DNA of 9,056 nt, from assembly GCA_023453655.1 (NCBI GenBank), contig JAEXTE010000149.1, positions 1 through 9,056 on the forward strand, read 5' to 3'. The DNA is from Pseudomonadota bacterium. Its GTDB lineage: Bacteria; Pseudomonadota; Gammaproteobacteria; Xanthomonadales; Xanthomonadaceae. The translations under genes were made by a program, and so were the position numbers. Under the pieces are notes generated by a model. It saw only the letters and a program-made list of their open reading frames with translations, was not told where the DNA came from and searched no databases. This document shows, piece after piece, positions 1 to 8,234 of this stretch (within the stretch, counting starts at the first letter, position 1; the number at the start of each line of letters is the position of its first letter).

Positions 1-737
1 ATCAGCGTGTCCATGCCGACATGGCGCGCGCGCAGCTCGCGCCACATGCCGGCCAGGAACGGCCAGCCCGAGTAGAACACCACCGGCGTGGACAGCAGGA
101 AGGTGAGCCAGCGGAAAAAGTCGCGCGTGGCCGGCGGCATGGTGCTGTCGAAGTCGAGGTACAGCGCCTCAGCCATCATCATCGCCTGCAGCATGCCGAT
201 GCCGGCGATCCCCAAGCGCAGCAGCCAGCGGTTGCGCTCGGCGGTGCGTGCGCGCTCGCGCGCATCGCCGCCGGCCAGCCACGGCCGGTAGCCCAGCGAG
301 ACCAGGCGCGCGAGCACGCGCGACAGCGGCGTGCGCGCCGGGTCCCATTCGATGCGGATGCGGCCGGTCACCGCGTTGGCGGTCACGTCGGCCACGCCGG
401 CCTCGCGCTGCAGCGCGTTCTGGATCAGCCAGGCGCAGGCCGCGCAGCGCATGCCGTCGGTGAGCAGGGTGATGCGGCGCCCGCCCGGCACGGCGTGGGC
501 GTGTTCGCGCAGCAGGTCCTCGCGGTCCCAGGCCGAGAGGTCGACCGCATCGGTGCCCACGCGCCCTGCGCTGGCGGTGCGCAGGCGGTAGTAGTCGCCC
601 AGGTCGGCGTCCCGGATCCAGCGGGCGGCCGAAGCGCAGCCGTCGCAGCAGTAGGCGTGGCCGTCGCCATCGACCGCGCGCTGGCGCGGATCGCCCGCCA
701 GCGATTCGCCGCAGTGGTGGCAGGCGGAACCCGCCAC
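1..737 (-). CDS. ccoI: CcoI-type copper-translocating P-type ATPase, 5' part (3' end beyond the left edge)
   Basis: N-terminal 245 residues of a heavy-metal P1B ATPase of the CcoI/FixI (CopA2) type. This family pumps copper across the inner membrane to supply CuB of cbb3 oxidase. Visible in order: a cysteine-rich metal-binding segment, CHHCG at 6-10 and CCDGC at 30-34; an HMA domain with GMRCAAC (C98, C101); then hydrophobic helices near 171-193 and 208-226. The phosphorylation (DKTGT) and ATP-binding domains lie outside the window. No ATG is in frame nearby; the start chosen is GTG at 737, eight bases after the fixH-like stop, with no clear Shine-Dalgarno, so it may rely on coupling from upstream. 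The frame is open to the window edge. Family assignment rests on the paired N-terminal cysteine clusters plus HMA and on the ccoG-fixH context. The function is confident, the exact start less so. Confidence 0.93.
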   Translation of the reverse strand, partial: MAGSACHHCGESLAGDPRQRAVDGDGHAYCCDGCASAARWIRDADLGDYYRLRTASAGRVGTDAVDLSAWDREDLLREHAHAVPGGRRITLLTDGMRCAACAWLIQNALQREAGVADVTANAVTGRIRIEWDPARTPLSRVLARLVSLGYRPWLAGGDARERARTAERNRWLLRLGIAGIGMLQAMMMAEALYLDFDSTMPPATRDFFRWLTFLLSTPVVFYSGWPFLAGMWRELRARHVGMDTL

Positions 738-745
738 GGACGGCG

Positions 746-1242
746 CTACTGGGCCAGCGACGGGGCCAGGCGCGTCGCCAGCTGCTGTCGGGGCAGGCGC
801 CCGTGCAGGCGCCAGGCGCCGTCGCCGGGCGCCAGCTCCACGATCCAGTCGTGCCCGTGGTCGAGTTCGCGCTGCAGGCGCCAGCCGGTGTCGCTGGGCG
901 GCAGGTCGAGCGTGAGGTCCTCGCTGCCGCGGCTGGGATGCTGCAGCACCAGGCGCAGCGGCGCGGTGCGGTCGAACTCGCCGGTGGCCGGAATCACCTC
1001 CAGCACGCCCTCGTCCGCGCGCAGCACCGCGCTCAGCCCGAGCTCGCGCGCCTGCGCGTCGGGGCCGAGGTCGGTCGTCTGGATCTGCGAGACACGGCGC
1101 ACGTCCTCGGCCACCACGTCGGTGCCGCCGCTGCGCGAGGCGATGATCACCAGGGTGACACCGGCGACCACCGAGGCCAGCGGCAGGCCGATCACCAGCC
1201 ACATGATCGGGGTCTTCCAGAACGGTTGCTTGGGCTTGTCCA

Positions 1243-1243
<1 letters not shown>
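746..1243 (-). CDS. ccoH: FixH-like cbb3 oxidase assembly protein
   Basis: Small membrane-anchored protein of 165 aa matching the FixH/CcoH type by position, size and layout. It has a short cytoplasmic N-terminus with PFWKTPIMW, one transmembrane helix (about 13-36) and a periplasmic beta-rich domain ending near the C-terminus. FixH proteins help assemble or stabilise cbb3 oxidase, with CcoG and CcoI. The ATG at 1243 overlaps the ccoG stop by one base (TGATG). A GTG one codon earlier (1246) would give a GTGA overlap and 166 aa; I prefer the ATG. The stop is TAG at 746-748. The segment after the helix, which in typical FixH proteins carries a DDYY-type sequence, here reads VVAEDVRRV, so this is a diverged member. 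The following ARELGL resembles the family. Assignment is partly from context. Confidence 0.82.
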
Positions 1244-2790
<1,547 letters not shown>

Positions 2791-2989
2791 CGCATGTTCC
2801 CGGGCAGGGCAGGCGAGGTGCTGGAGGGCGGCTTGCGGATGCGGAAGGTCATGTTGCGAAGGGCTCCACCGGTTCGCTCGCGGCACGGCAGCGGCCGCGC
2901 CGGCGCACCCGCCAGTATGGGGATCGGCGCGCGGGGCTAAAGCGACAGAATGTCCCAGGCCGCGCGCGAGGCGCCGGCGCGGGCACGGC
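2791..2989. other. 199-base gap between the small membrane gene and ccoG
   Basis: The only sizeable break inside the minus-strand gene series. It has no FNR-type TTGAT-N4-ATCAA site and no hairpin followed by a T-run. The best minus-strand promoter look-alike is TTTAGC (2936-2941) and CATACT (2914-2919) with a 16-base spacer, 3/6 and 4/6 matches, which is weak. A 21-codon ORF starting at ATG 2852 ends in TGA overlapping the ccoG ATG (ATGA); it has no Shine-Dalgarno and no recognisable product. The short palindrome GCGCCGGCGC (2971-2980) is not convincing as a terminator. Read-through from ccoNOQP is the simplest assumption. Confidence 0.5.
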
Positions 2990-3286
2990 TCAGTCGGGCG
3001 GCAGCGCCCGGTTGAAGCGGCTCGCCGGCCGCAGCAGGATCCAGGTGAACAGGCTGGAGGCGGCCGTGGCCGCCCAGAACATGAAGAACCCGATCGAGTA
3101 GCCCAGTTCCCGGGTCAGCGGCAGGTCCGGGAAGGTCATGTCGCGCAACGCGATCGGGTCGATGAAGGCGAAGAACACCATCGTGCACACGCCCGCGGCG
3201 AAGAAACTCGGCCAGGCGATCGCGCCGACCCGCTGCGCCATCGGGCGCGGCGGGTGGTCGAACCGCGGCTGAGTGAAATCGGTCAT
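2990..3286 (-). CDS. Unnamed small two-helix membrane protein downstream of ccoP
   Basis: A 98-aa protein I cannot assign to a named family. It starts with a Pro/Arg-rich cytoplasmic-looking tail (MTDFTQPRFDHPPRPM). Helix 1 is about 19-41, beginning RVGAIAWPSFFAAGV, and helix 2 about 63-86, GYSIGFFMFWAATAASSLF. A 20-residue acidic/proline connector lies between them and a short basic tail follows (RPASRFNRALPPD). It has no heme-binding CXXCH, no histidine in a helix and only one cysteine (C34), so it is not an obvious redox subunit. Evidence that it is real: the ATG overlaps the ccoP stop (ATGA), AGGA sits five bases upstream, and the hydropathy is ordered. Position and coupling suggest an accessory or assembly partner of cbb3 oxidase in the inner membrane, which is inference. 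It is longer than CcoM (about 37 aa, one helix) and unlike CcoQ or CcoS. Confidence 0.85.
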   Translation of the reverse strand: MTDFTQPRFDHPPRPMAQRVGAIAWPSFFAAGVCTMVFFAFIDPIALRDMTFPDLPLTRELGYSIGFFMFWAATAASSLFTWILLRPASRFNRALPPD

Positions 3287-4227
3287 TGCTGTCCTGACGC
3301 GGCGTCCGTTCCCCGGGCGTTCGACAGCGACCATACATAAGCGGCCACCAGTCGTCCACGGGTCTCGCCCAGCAGATCGCGGTGCGCCGGCATGACGCCG
3401 TGGCGGCCTTCGATGATCGTGGTACGGATGCTGTCCAGGGTGTTGGGGTAGAGGGTGTTGCGCACGGTCAGGTCGGGCGCGCCCAGGTCCTGGTTGCCCT
3501 TGCCGTCGGGGCCGTGGCAGGCCACGCACAGGCTGTCGAAGTATTTCTTGCCGCGCGCGGCCATGTAGTCGTTGCGCAGGGTGGCCTCGATGTCCTCCGA
3601 GCGCAGGGCGCGCACGTAGGTGGCGGCCTGGGTCACGGCCACGTCGCCGCCGATGCCCTCGAGCACGCTGCCCAGCGGCGGCATGATGCCCTGGCGTCCG
3701 TCGAGCACGGTCTGCAGGATCTGCTCCGGCTCGCCGCCCCAGTTCCAGGTGGCGTCGGTCAGGTCGGGATAGCCGGCCGCGCCCTGGGCGGAGGAGCCAT
3801 GGCAGGCCGCGCAGGTGTTGGCGAAGATCGAGCGGCCCAGCTCCATCGCGGTCGGGTCGGCTGCCAGCGCCTGGAAGGACTGGTTGGCGTAGACGCCGAA
3901 GGTCTCCTCGAGCAGGCGGTCGTGCCGCGCCTTGTCGGCGTCGTGCTCGCGGGCCGAGGTCCAGCCGGAGGTGCCGGCGAAGTTGCCCAGGCCCGGGTAC
4001 CAGACCAGATAGCCGATGCCGAACACGATGGTCAGGTAGAAGCCGTTGATCCACCAGCGCGGCAGCGGCTTGTTGTACTCGGTGATGTTGCCGTCCCAGA
4101 CATGGCTGGTCTCTTCCGGCTTCGGGTCGCCGGGCCGGCGGCGCGCCGTCCACCACAGCAGCCAGGCGCAGCCGCCGATGTTGAGCGCCACCAGTGCGAT
4201 GACGTACCACGACCACGCATTGCTCAT
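3283..4227 (-). CDS. ccoP: cbb3 cytochrome c oxidase subunit CcoP (diheme cytochrome c)
   Basis: A 314-aa membrane-anchored diheme cytochrome c that passes electrons to CcoO and CcoN. It has two N-terminal helices (about 5-27 and 57-78), with the conserved HVWDGNITEYNKPLPRWW segment between them. Two cytochrome c domains follow: CAACH (C139, C142, H143) with likely axial Met182 in GIMPPLG, and CVACH (C234, C237, H238) with likely axial Met279 in GVMPAH. Length and domain order are typical of CcoP with two anchors. The ATG overlaps the ccoQ stop (ATGA) and AGGAG lies eight bases upstream. The stop in turn overlaps the start of the 98-aa membrane gene. The product should be exposed to the periplasm and need the cytochrome c maturation system. 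No unusual residues were seen. Confidence 0.98.
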   Translation of the reverse strand: MSNAWSWYVIALVALNIGGCAWLLWWTARRRPGDPKPEETSHVWDGNITEYNKPLPRWWINGFYLTIVFGIGYLVWYPGLGNFAGTSGWTSAREHDADKARHDRLLEETFGVYANQSFQALAADPTAMELGRSIFANTCAACHGSSAQGAAGYPDLTDATWNWGGEPEQILQTVLDGRQGIMPPLGSVLEGIGGDVAVTQAATYVRALRSEDIEATLRNDYMAARGKKYFDSLCVACHGPDGKGNQDLGAPDLTVRNTLYPNTLDSIRTTIIEGRHGVMPAHRDLLGETRGRLVAAYVWSLSNARGTDAASGQQ

Positions 4228-4364
4228 CGGGAAGACTCCTGGTCCTCGTTCAGCGGCAGCTGGGCCGCCTCGTCGAATTCATGCTTGCGCTTCGGGCTCC
4301 AGGCCCAGATCCAGCCGCCGACGAAGCACGCCAGCAGCACGGCGGTGACGATGCCGGAGATCAC
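4224..4364 (-). CDS. ccoQ: cbb3 cytochrome c oxidase small subunit CcoQ
   Basis: A 46-aa single-helix protein, the small CcoQ/FixQ subunit thought to stabilise the oxidase complex. One hydrophobic helix (about 3-22, ending WIWAWSP) is followed by the basic then acidic motif [14 protein letters not shown], which is the hallmark of the family. The start is GTG at 4364, overlapping the ccoO stop as GTGA. It is supported by a strong GGAGG at 4371-4375, six bases upstream, and no ATG fits. The stop overlaps the ccoP ATG. It is slightly shorter than many CcoQ proteins, and ATG-only gene callers could miss it. Confidence 0.94.
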   Translation of the reverse strand: MISGIVTAVLLACFVGGWIWAWSPKRKHEFDEAAQLPLNEDQESSR

Positions 4365-5014
4365 TGGGCACCTCCCTGGGCTTCGCCCGAGCGCGGCGCG
4401 TGGCGCCCCAGGCCCTGCAGGTAGGCCACCACCGCGTCCAGCTCGGTCTTGCCGGCCAGGGCGTCGGGGGCCTGGGCGATGGCCTCGTCGGTGTAGGGAT
4501 CGCCGACGCGCTGCAGGGCGCGCATGCGGCGCACCGTCTGTTCGCCGTCCACCTTGCTCGAGGCCAGCCACGGGTAGGCCGGCATGTTGGATTCGGGCAC
4601 CACGTCGCGCGGGTTGATCAGGTGCACGCGATGCCAGTCGTCGGAGTAGCGACCGCCGACGCGGGCCAGGTCCGGCCCGGTGCGCTTGGAACCCCACTGG
4701 AACGGGCGGTCGTAGACCGACTCGCCGGCCAGCGAGTAGTGGCCGTAGCGCTCGGTCTCGAAGCGCAGGGTGCGCACCATCTGCGAGTGGCAGTTGTAGC
4801 AGCCCTCGCGCACGTAGACGTCGCGGCCGGCCAGCTCCAGCGCCGGGTAGGGTTCGACACCGGGCAGGGGCTCGATCGCCTCGGCCTGGTACATCAGTGG
4901 CACGATCTCGGCCAGGCCCCCGAAGGAGACGACGACCGCGATCAGGACCGCCAGCAGGCCGACGTTCTTCTCGACTTTCTCGTGCGCGTGCGGCTTGTGG
5001 TTGTTCTCGCTCAT
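4361..5014 (-). CDS. ccoO: cbb3 cytochrome c oxidase subunit CcoO (monoheme cytochrome c)
   Basis: A 217-aa membrane-anchored monoheme cytochrome c, the core partner of CcoN. The short N-terminus ([17 protein letters not shown]) leads into one transmembrane helix (about 18-37) and the conserved EIVPLMYQ stretch. The heme c motif is CYNCH (C72, C75, H76) within [12 protein letters not shown], and the probable axial ligand is Met144 in [37 protein letters not shown] is a typical CcoO block. The ATG at 5014 overlaps the ccoN stop (ATGA), with GGAGG at 5021-5025 six bases upstream. The C-terminus ends in a short low-complexity tail ([12 protein letters not shown]). Its stop overlaps the ccoQ GTG. 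Confidence 0.98.
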   Translation of the reverse strand: MSENNHKPHAHEKVEKNVGLLAVLIAVVVSFGGLAEIVPLMYQAEAIEPLPGVEPYPALELAGRDVYVREGCYNCHSQMVRTLRFETERYGHYSLAGESVYDRPFQWGSKRTGPDLARVGGRYSDDWHRVHLINPRDVVPESNMPAYPWLASSKVDGEQTVRRMRALQRVGDPYTDEAIAQAPDALAGKTELDAVVAYLQGLGRHAPRSGEAQGGAQ

Positions 5015-6489
5015 GCCTGGCCTCCGGCGCGGGCCTGGCCCACGGCGGCAATGGAATGGGAAGGATCGGGCGCCAGCACCGGCTGGTCGGCGGCGACGGC
5101 CTGGCCCTGGCGGTAGGTCTTCCAGACGTTGAGGGCCATCAGGAACATGCCCGCCAGCACCACCACGCCGCCCAGCAGACGCACCAGGAAGTAGGGATAG
5201 GTGGCGTTGAGCGCCTCGACGAAGCTGTAGGTCAGCGTGCCGTCGTCGTTGGTGGCGCGCCACATCAGGCCCTGCATCACGCCGGCGATCCACATCGAGG
5301 CGATGTACAGCACCACGCCGATGGTGTGCAGCCAGAAGTGCAGGTCGATCCACTTGGTCGAGTACATCTCGCGCAGGCCCAGCAGGCGCGGCAGCAGCGC
5401 GTAGATCGAGCCGATCGAGATCATCGCCACCCAGCCCAGGGCGCCGGCGTGGACGTGGCCCACGGTCCAGTCGGTGTAATGGGAGAGCGAGTTGACCGTC
5501 TTGATCGACATCATCGGTCCCTCGAAGGTCGCGATCATGTAGAAGCTGAGCGCGACGATGAGGAACTTGAGGATCGGGTCGGTGCGCAGCTTATGCCACA
5601 CGCCCGAGAGGGTCATGATGCCGTTGATCGCGCCGCCCCAGCTGGGCGCCAGCAGGATCAGCGAGAACACCATGCCGAGGTTCTGCGCCCAGTCGGGCAG
5701 GGCGGTGTACTGCAGGTGGTGCGGGCCGGCCCACATGTAGACCGCGATCAGCGCCCAGAAGTGCACGATCGACAGGCGGTAGGAGTAGATCGGGCGCTCG
5801 GCCTGCTTGGGCACGTAGTAGTACATCATGCCCAGGAAGCCGGCGGTCAGCAGGAAGCCCACCGCGTTGTGGCCGTACCACCACTGCACCATCGCGTCGA
5901 CCGCGCCGGTGTAGATGCTGTAGGACTTGCCCAAGCCCACCGGGATCGAGATGTTGTTGACGATGTGCAGCAGGGCGATGGCGATGATGTACGCGCCATA
6001 GAACCAGTTGGCCACGTAGATGTGCTTGACCCGGCGCTTGGCGATGGTGCCGAAGAACAGCACCGCGTAGGCCACCCAGACCACGGTGATCAGCAGGTCG
6101 ATCGGCCATTCCAGCTCGGCGTATTCCTTGCCCTGGGTGAGCCCCAGCGGCAAGGTGATCGCGGCGGCGACGATCACCGCCTGCCAGCCCCAGAACACGA
6201 AGGCCGCCAGCCGGTCGGAGATCAGCCGCACGTGGCAGGTACGCTGCACCACGTGCAGGCTGGTGGCGAACAGCGCGCTGCCGCCGAAGGCGAAGATCAC
6301 CGCGTTGGTGTGCAGCGGCCGCAGGCGGCCATAGCTGAGCCACGAAATGCCCTTGGTGAGGTCGGGCCAGTAGAGCTGGGCGGCGATCAGCACGCCCACG
6401 GCCATGCCGACGATGCCCCAGACTACGGTCATGACCGCGAACTGGCGGACCACCTTGTCGTTGTAAGTTGCTGTTGCGGCCTGTTGCAT
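5011..6489 (-). CDS. ccoN: cbb3 cytochrome c oxidase catalytic subunit CcoN
   Basis: A 492-aa catalytic heme-copper oxidase subunit of the C family, with about twelve hydrophobic segments. It reduces oxygen to water at the heme b3-CuB site at very low oxygen. Ligand candidates visible: His60 in LRPLHTNAV (low-spin heme); His207 in [10 protein letters not shown] with His257 and His258 in GPHHLQY (CuB); Tyr251, the family's cross-linked tyrosine, in IAVYMWAG; His345 and His347 in [11 protein letters not shown] (hemes); and Glu323 in TFEGPMM. These positions agree with the numbering I recall for the Pseudomonas stutzeri enzyme. I chose the ATG at 6489 ([12 protein letters not shown]) because AGGA lies seven bases upstream and conservation begins there; the frame is open 103 codons further, but that stretch is promoter DNA with the FNR box. 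First gene of the operon. Confidence 0.98.
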   Translation of the reverse strand: MQQAATATYNDKVVRQFAVMTVVWGIVGMAVGVLIAAQLYWPDLTKGISWLSYGRLRPLHTNAVIFAFGGSALFATSLHVVQRTCHVRLISDRLAAFVFWGWQAVIVAAAITLPLGLTQGKEYAELEWPIDLLITVVWVAYAVLFFGTIAKRRVKHIYVANWFYGAYIIAIALLHIVNNISIPVGLGKSYSIYTGAVDAMVQWWYGHNAVGFLLTAGFLGMMYYYVPKQAERPIYSYRLSIVHFWALIAVYMWAGPHHLQYTALPDWAQNLGMVFSLILLAPSWGGAINGIMTLSGVWHKLRTDPILKFLIVALSFYMIATFEGPMMSIKTVNSLSHYTDWTVGHVHAGALGWVAMISIGSIYALLPRLLGLREMYSTKWIDLHFWLHTIGVVLYIASMWIAGVMQGLMWRATNDDGTLTYSFVEALNATYPYFLVRLLGGVVVLAGMFLMALNVWKTYRQGQAVAADQPVLAPDPSHSIAAVGQARAGGQA

Positions 6490-6496
6490 GGGCGCG

Positions 6497-6500
6497 TCCT
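6497..6500 (-). promoter_or_regulatory. ccoN ribosome binding site
   Basis: AGGA on the minus strand, seven bases before the ATG at 6489. It decides this start over the much longer upstream frame and fits inside a leader of about 21 bases from the predicted transcription start near 6510. Confidence 0.7.
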
Positions 6501-6516
6501 GACGTTGAACGGGTGA

Positions 6517-6522
6517 AGGATA
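6517..6522 (-). promoter_or_regulatory. Predicted -10 element of the ccoN promoter
   Basis: TATCCT on the minus strand (4/6 to TATAAT). Its centre is 32 bases from the centre of the FNR box at 6545-6558. That is the distance expected for a class II FNR promoter, with the box at -41.5 and -10 at -12 to -7, and it puts the transcription start near 6510. The geometry is seen directly; promoter activity is inferred. Confidence 0.7.
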
Positions 6523-6544
6523 GGGCGGGGGCGGCGGCCGGGCC

Positions 6545-6558
6545 TTGATCGCAATCAA
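6545..6558 (-). promoter_or_regulatory. Perfect FNR/Anr box controlling ccoNOQP
   Basis: TTGATCGCAATCAA matches TTGAT-N4-ATCAA at every defined base, and the symmetry extends two bases on each side (6543-6560, CCTTG...CAAGG). It sits 56 bases from the ccoN ATG and 32 bases from a -10-like element, the class II activator arrangement. The regulator encoded at 8235-8972 carries the recognition-helix residues that read this site. Induction of the oxidase under low oxygen is the expected outcome. Confidence 0.93.
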
Positions 6559-6697
6559 GGCGCCCCGGGCGACGCGCCACGACCCGCGGTCCGGGCGCGA
6601 CCGAGGCCCGCGGCGGGGCGGGGAGGGTCGGGGACGGAGCCGGGCATCATTATCCCCCAGCCGCCACGGGGTGTCCGCCCGCCCCGGACCGCCCGCC

Positions 6698-6716
6698 GGT
6701 GGACAAATTGCCCACC
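6698..6716. repeat. 19-base imperfect inverted repeat upstream of hemN
   Basis: GGTGGACAAATTGCCCACC: arms GGTGG/CCACC and CAA/TTG are symmetrical about 6707, with one mismatched pair (A6703/C6711). It forms a small AT-rich island in GC-rich DNA, 14 bases before the second FNR-like box. It could be an operator for a dimeric regulator; no family is recognised. Confidence 0.5.
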
Positions 6717-6730
6717 TTCCCGCAGCGCGC

Positions 6731-6744
6731 TTGATCCGGGTCAA
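6731..6744 (+). promoter_or_regulatory. Second FNR-like box, upstream of hemN
   Basis: TTGATCCGGGTCAA has one mismatch from TTGAT-N4-ATCAA (G for A at 6740), with symmetry extended by flanking C and G. Its centre is 41.5 bases upstream of the A of the hemN ATG. A class II promoter here would start transcription at about the start codon. The expected -10 position (6767-6772, AAACTG) is a poor match; shifting one base gives GAAACT, 3/6. It is likely bound by FNR/Anr, but how it acts is uncertain. Confidence 0.75.
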
Positions 6745-6756
6745 GGCGCCCGCGCC

Positions 6757-6774
6757 GAAACTGCGGAAACTGCG
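6757..6774 (+). repeat. Perfect tandem 9-base repeat before hemN
   Basis: GAAACTGCG occurs twice in immediate succession (6757-6765 and 6766-6774), ending four bases before the hemN ATG. It occupies the place where a Shine-Dalgarno would lie and offers only a weak GGA. Confidence 0.8.
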
Positions 6775-6778
6775 CTGC

Positions 6779-8194
6779 ATGCAGACCATCTCCCCCATCG
6801 ATCCGGCAAGGACCTGGCGCTTCGACGCGGAACTGCTGCGCCGCTACGACCGTCCCGGGCCGCGCTACACCTCCTACCCGACCGCCCCGCATTTCGCCGA
6901 GGGCTTCGGCGAGGCCGACTTCCAGGACCTGGCGCGGCGCAGCAACCAGGATCCGATCCCGCGCCAGCTCTCGCTGTACGTGCACATCCCGTACTGCCAG
7001 AGCCCGTGCTTCTACTGCGGCTGCAACCGGATCATCACCCGCGACGTGGCGCGCGGGCGCATCTACCTCGATCGCCTGCAGCGCGAGATCGCGCTGGTCG
7101 CGCCGCTGTTCGACCGCGACCGCGAGGTGGTGCAGCTGCACCTGGGCGGCGGCACCCCGAACTTCCTGGCGCCGGAGCTGCTGGGCGAGCTGGTGGGCAG
7201 CCTCGGGCGCCATTTCAGCTTCAGCCGCGCCGCCGATCGCGATTTCTCGATCGAGCTGGACCCGCGCTTCGTGACCCCCGCCGATATCGAACTGCTGTCG
7301 GCGATCGGCTTCAACCGCACCAGCCTGGGCGTGCAGGACTTCGACCCCGAAGTGCAGCAGGCGATCAACCGCGTCCAGGGCATCGACGAGACCCTGGCGA
7401 TCATCGACGCCTGCCGCCGCTTCGGCATGCGCTCGGTCAACGTCGACCTGATCTACGGTCTGCCGAAGCAGACCCTGGCCGGTTTCGGCCGCACGCTCGA
7501 CACCGTCATCGACGCCCGCCCGGACCGGCTGGCGATCTACGGCTACGCCCACCTGCCGAACCTGTTCAAGGCGCAGCGGCAGATCAAGGACGCCGACCTG
7601 CCCGACCCGGAAGCCAAGCTGGCGCTGCTGGAACTGGCGGTGCAGCGGCTGGGCGACGCCGGCTACGAATACATCGGCATGGACCACTTCGCGCTCCCCG
7701 GCGACGAACTGGCCCGGGCCCAGCGCGAGGGCAGCCTGCATCGCAACTTCATGGGCTACACCACCCATGCCCAGACCGACCTGGTGGGCTTCGGGGTCAG
7801 CGCGATCAGCCATGTCGGCGACAGCTTTACCCAGAACCATCGCGACCTGCCGTCGTGGGAGATCGCGGTCGACGAGGGCCGCCTTCCGATCTGGCGCGGA
7901 CTGATGCTGGGCAACGACGACGTATTGCGTGCCGACCTGATCCAGCAGCTGATGTGCCAGGGCGAGATCGACGTGCGCCGCGTCGAGAAGGCCTACGGGA
8001 TCTCGTTCGGCGAGTACTTCAGCGACGCGCTGGCGGCCCTGCGTCCGCTGCAGGACGACGGCCTGGTGCAATGCCCGCCGGGCTGGATCCGGGCCACGCC
8101 CCGCGGCCGCGCCCTATTGCGTATCATTGCCATGTGTTTCGACCGGTACCTGGGTGCGCAGCCGGAGGGAGTGCGCTACTCGAAGGCCATCTGA
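6779..8194 (+). CDS. hemN: Oxygen-independent coproporphyrinogen III dehydrogenase
   Basis: A 471-aa radical-SAM enzyme that decarboxylates coproporphyrinogen III to protoporphyrinogen IX without oxygen, in the cytoplasm. The cluster motif is [10 protein letters not shown] (C73, C77, C80 bind the 4Fe-4S cluster; C82 is the extra conserved cysteine of HemN). GGGTP at 123-127 and GVQDF near 184-188 are typical. The N-terminal [12 protein letters not shown] block and the C-terminal IAMCFDRYL match true HemN (E. coli HemN is 457 aa), not HemW, which lacks this N-terminal block. I start at the ATG at 6779 ([13 protein letters not shown]) because HemN similarity begins about there; an in-frame TTG at 6731 lies within the second FNR-like box and is unlikely. 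The ribosome site is weak. It lies 40 bases upstream of the fnr-type gene, probably co-transcribed, and supplies heme when oxygen-dependent HemF cannot work. Confidence 0.97.
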   Translation: MQTISPIDPARTWRFDAELLRRYDRPGPRYTSYPTAPHFAEGFGEADFQDLARRSNQDPIPRQLSLYVHIPYCQSPCFYCGCNRIITRDVARGRIYLDRLQREIALVAPLFDRDREVVQLHLGGGTPNFLAPELLGELVGSLGRHFSFSRAADRDFSIELDPRFVTPADIELLSAIGFNRTSLGVQDFDPEVQQAINRVQGIDETLAIIDACRRFGMRSVNVDLIYGLPKQTLAGFGRTLDTVIDARPDRLAIYGYAHLPNLFKAQRQIKDADLPDPEAKLALLELAVQRLGDAGYEYIGMDHFALPGDELARAQREGSLHRNFMGYTTHAQTDLVGFGVSAISHVGDSFTQNHRDLPSWEIAVDEGRLPIWRGLMLGNDDVLRADLIQQLMCQGEIDVRRVEKAYGISFGEYFSDALAALRPLQDDGLVQCPPGWIRATPRGRALLRIIAMCFDRYLGAQPEGVRYSKAI

Positions 8195-8223
8195 CCACTG
8201 GCGACGACGGGGCGTGCGCGTGC

Positions 8224-8227
8224 AGGA
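8224..8227 (+). promoter_or_regulatory. Ribosome binding site of the fnr-type gene
   Basis: AGGA seven bases before the ATG at 8235. It favours this start (MKVPGGTPIA) over longer in-frame options beginning at GTG near 8214-8220 or ATG at 8127, the latter lying inside hemN. Confidence 0.65.
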
Positions 8228-8234
8228 ACAACCG

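Larger units (their letters stand above)
6490..6778. other. Divergent ccoN/hemN regulatory region
   Basis: A 289-base region between two divergent start codons. From left to right it holds the ccoN leader and -10, a perfect FNR box, a featureless GC-rich stretch (about 6560-6640), a short AT-rich island (CATCATTATCC, 6645-6655) without a matching -35, a 19-base imperfect dyad (6698-6716), a second FNR-like box, and a tandem 9-base repeat just before hemN. No RNA gene or plausible peptide was recognised. An open frame runs across it in phase with hemN, but its codons are arginine/glycine/proline-rich and resemble no HemN sequence. Confidence 0.8.

Noticed and set aside
2791..2886. 32-residue upstream extension of ccoG
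   Set aside because: The sequence is not CcoG-like, while MSRHIPIDVV begins typical family sequence and has a GGGAA six bases upstream.
3382..4617. 411-codon plus-strand open frame opposite ccoP, ccoQ and ccoO
   Set aside because: It spans three identified genes on the other strand and lacks any protein-like motif.
4897..6516. 539-codon plus-strand open frame opposite ccoN/ccoO
   Set aside because: Antisense to well-identified oxidase genes. Its composition is Gln/His/Arg/Val-rich with no recognisable domain, a typical shadow in GC-rich DNA.
6545..6600. FNR box 1 also driving hemN rightward
   Set aside because: A rightward class II promoter would need a -10 near 6581-6586, which reads ACCCGC, and the start would be about 186 bases before hemN.
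6645..6655. AT-rich CATCATTATCC as a -10 for a plus-strand promoter
   Set aside because: Only 4/6 matches and no -35-like hexamer at suitable spacing in the GC-rich stretch before it.
6545..6778. N-terminal extension of hemN by 78 residues
   Set aside because: Its first codon (TTG) lies in the perfect FNR box, the peptide is Arg/Gly/Pro-rich, and HemN similarity begins at 6779.
6490..6798. N-terminal extension of ccoN by 103 residues
   Set aside because: It covers the FNR box and promoter; a well-spaced AGGA and the conserved CcoN N-terminus support the start at 6489.
6650..8071. 473-codon minus-strand open frame opposite hemN
   Set aside because: Shadow of hemN; Ala/Val/Gln/Asp-rich without hydrophobic or domain structure, and it would run through the promoter region.
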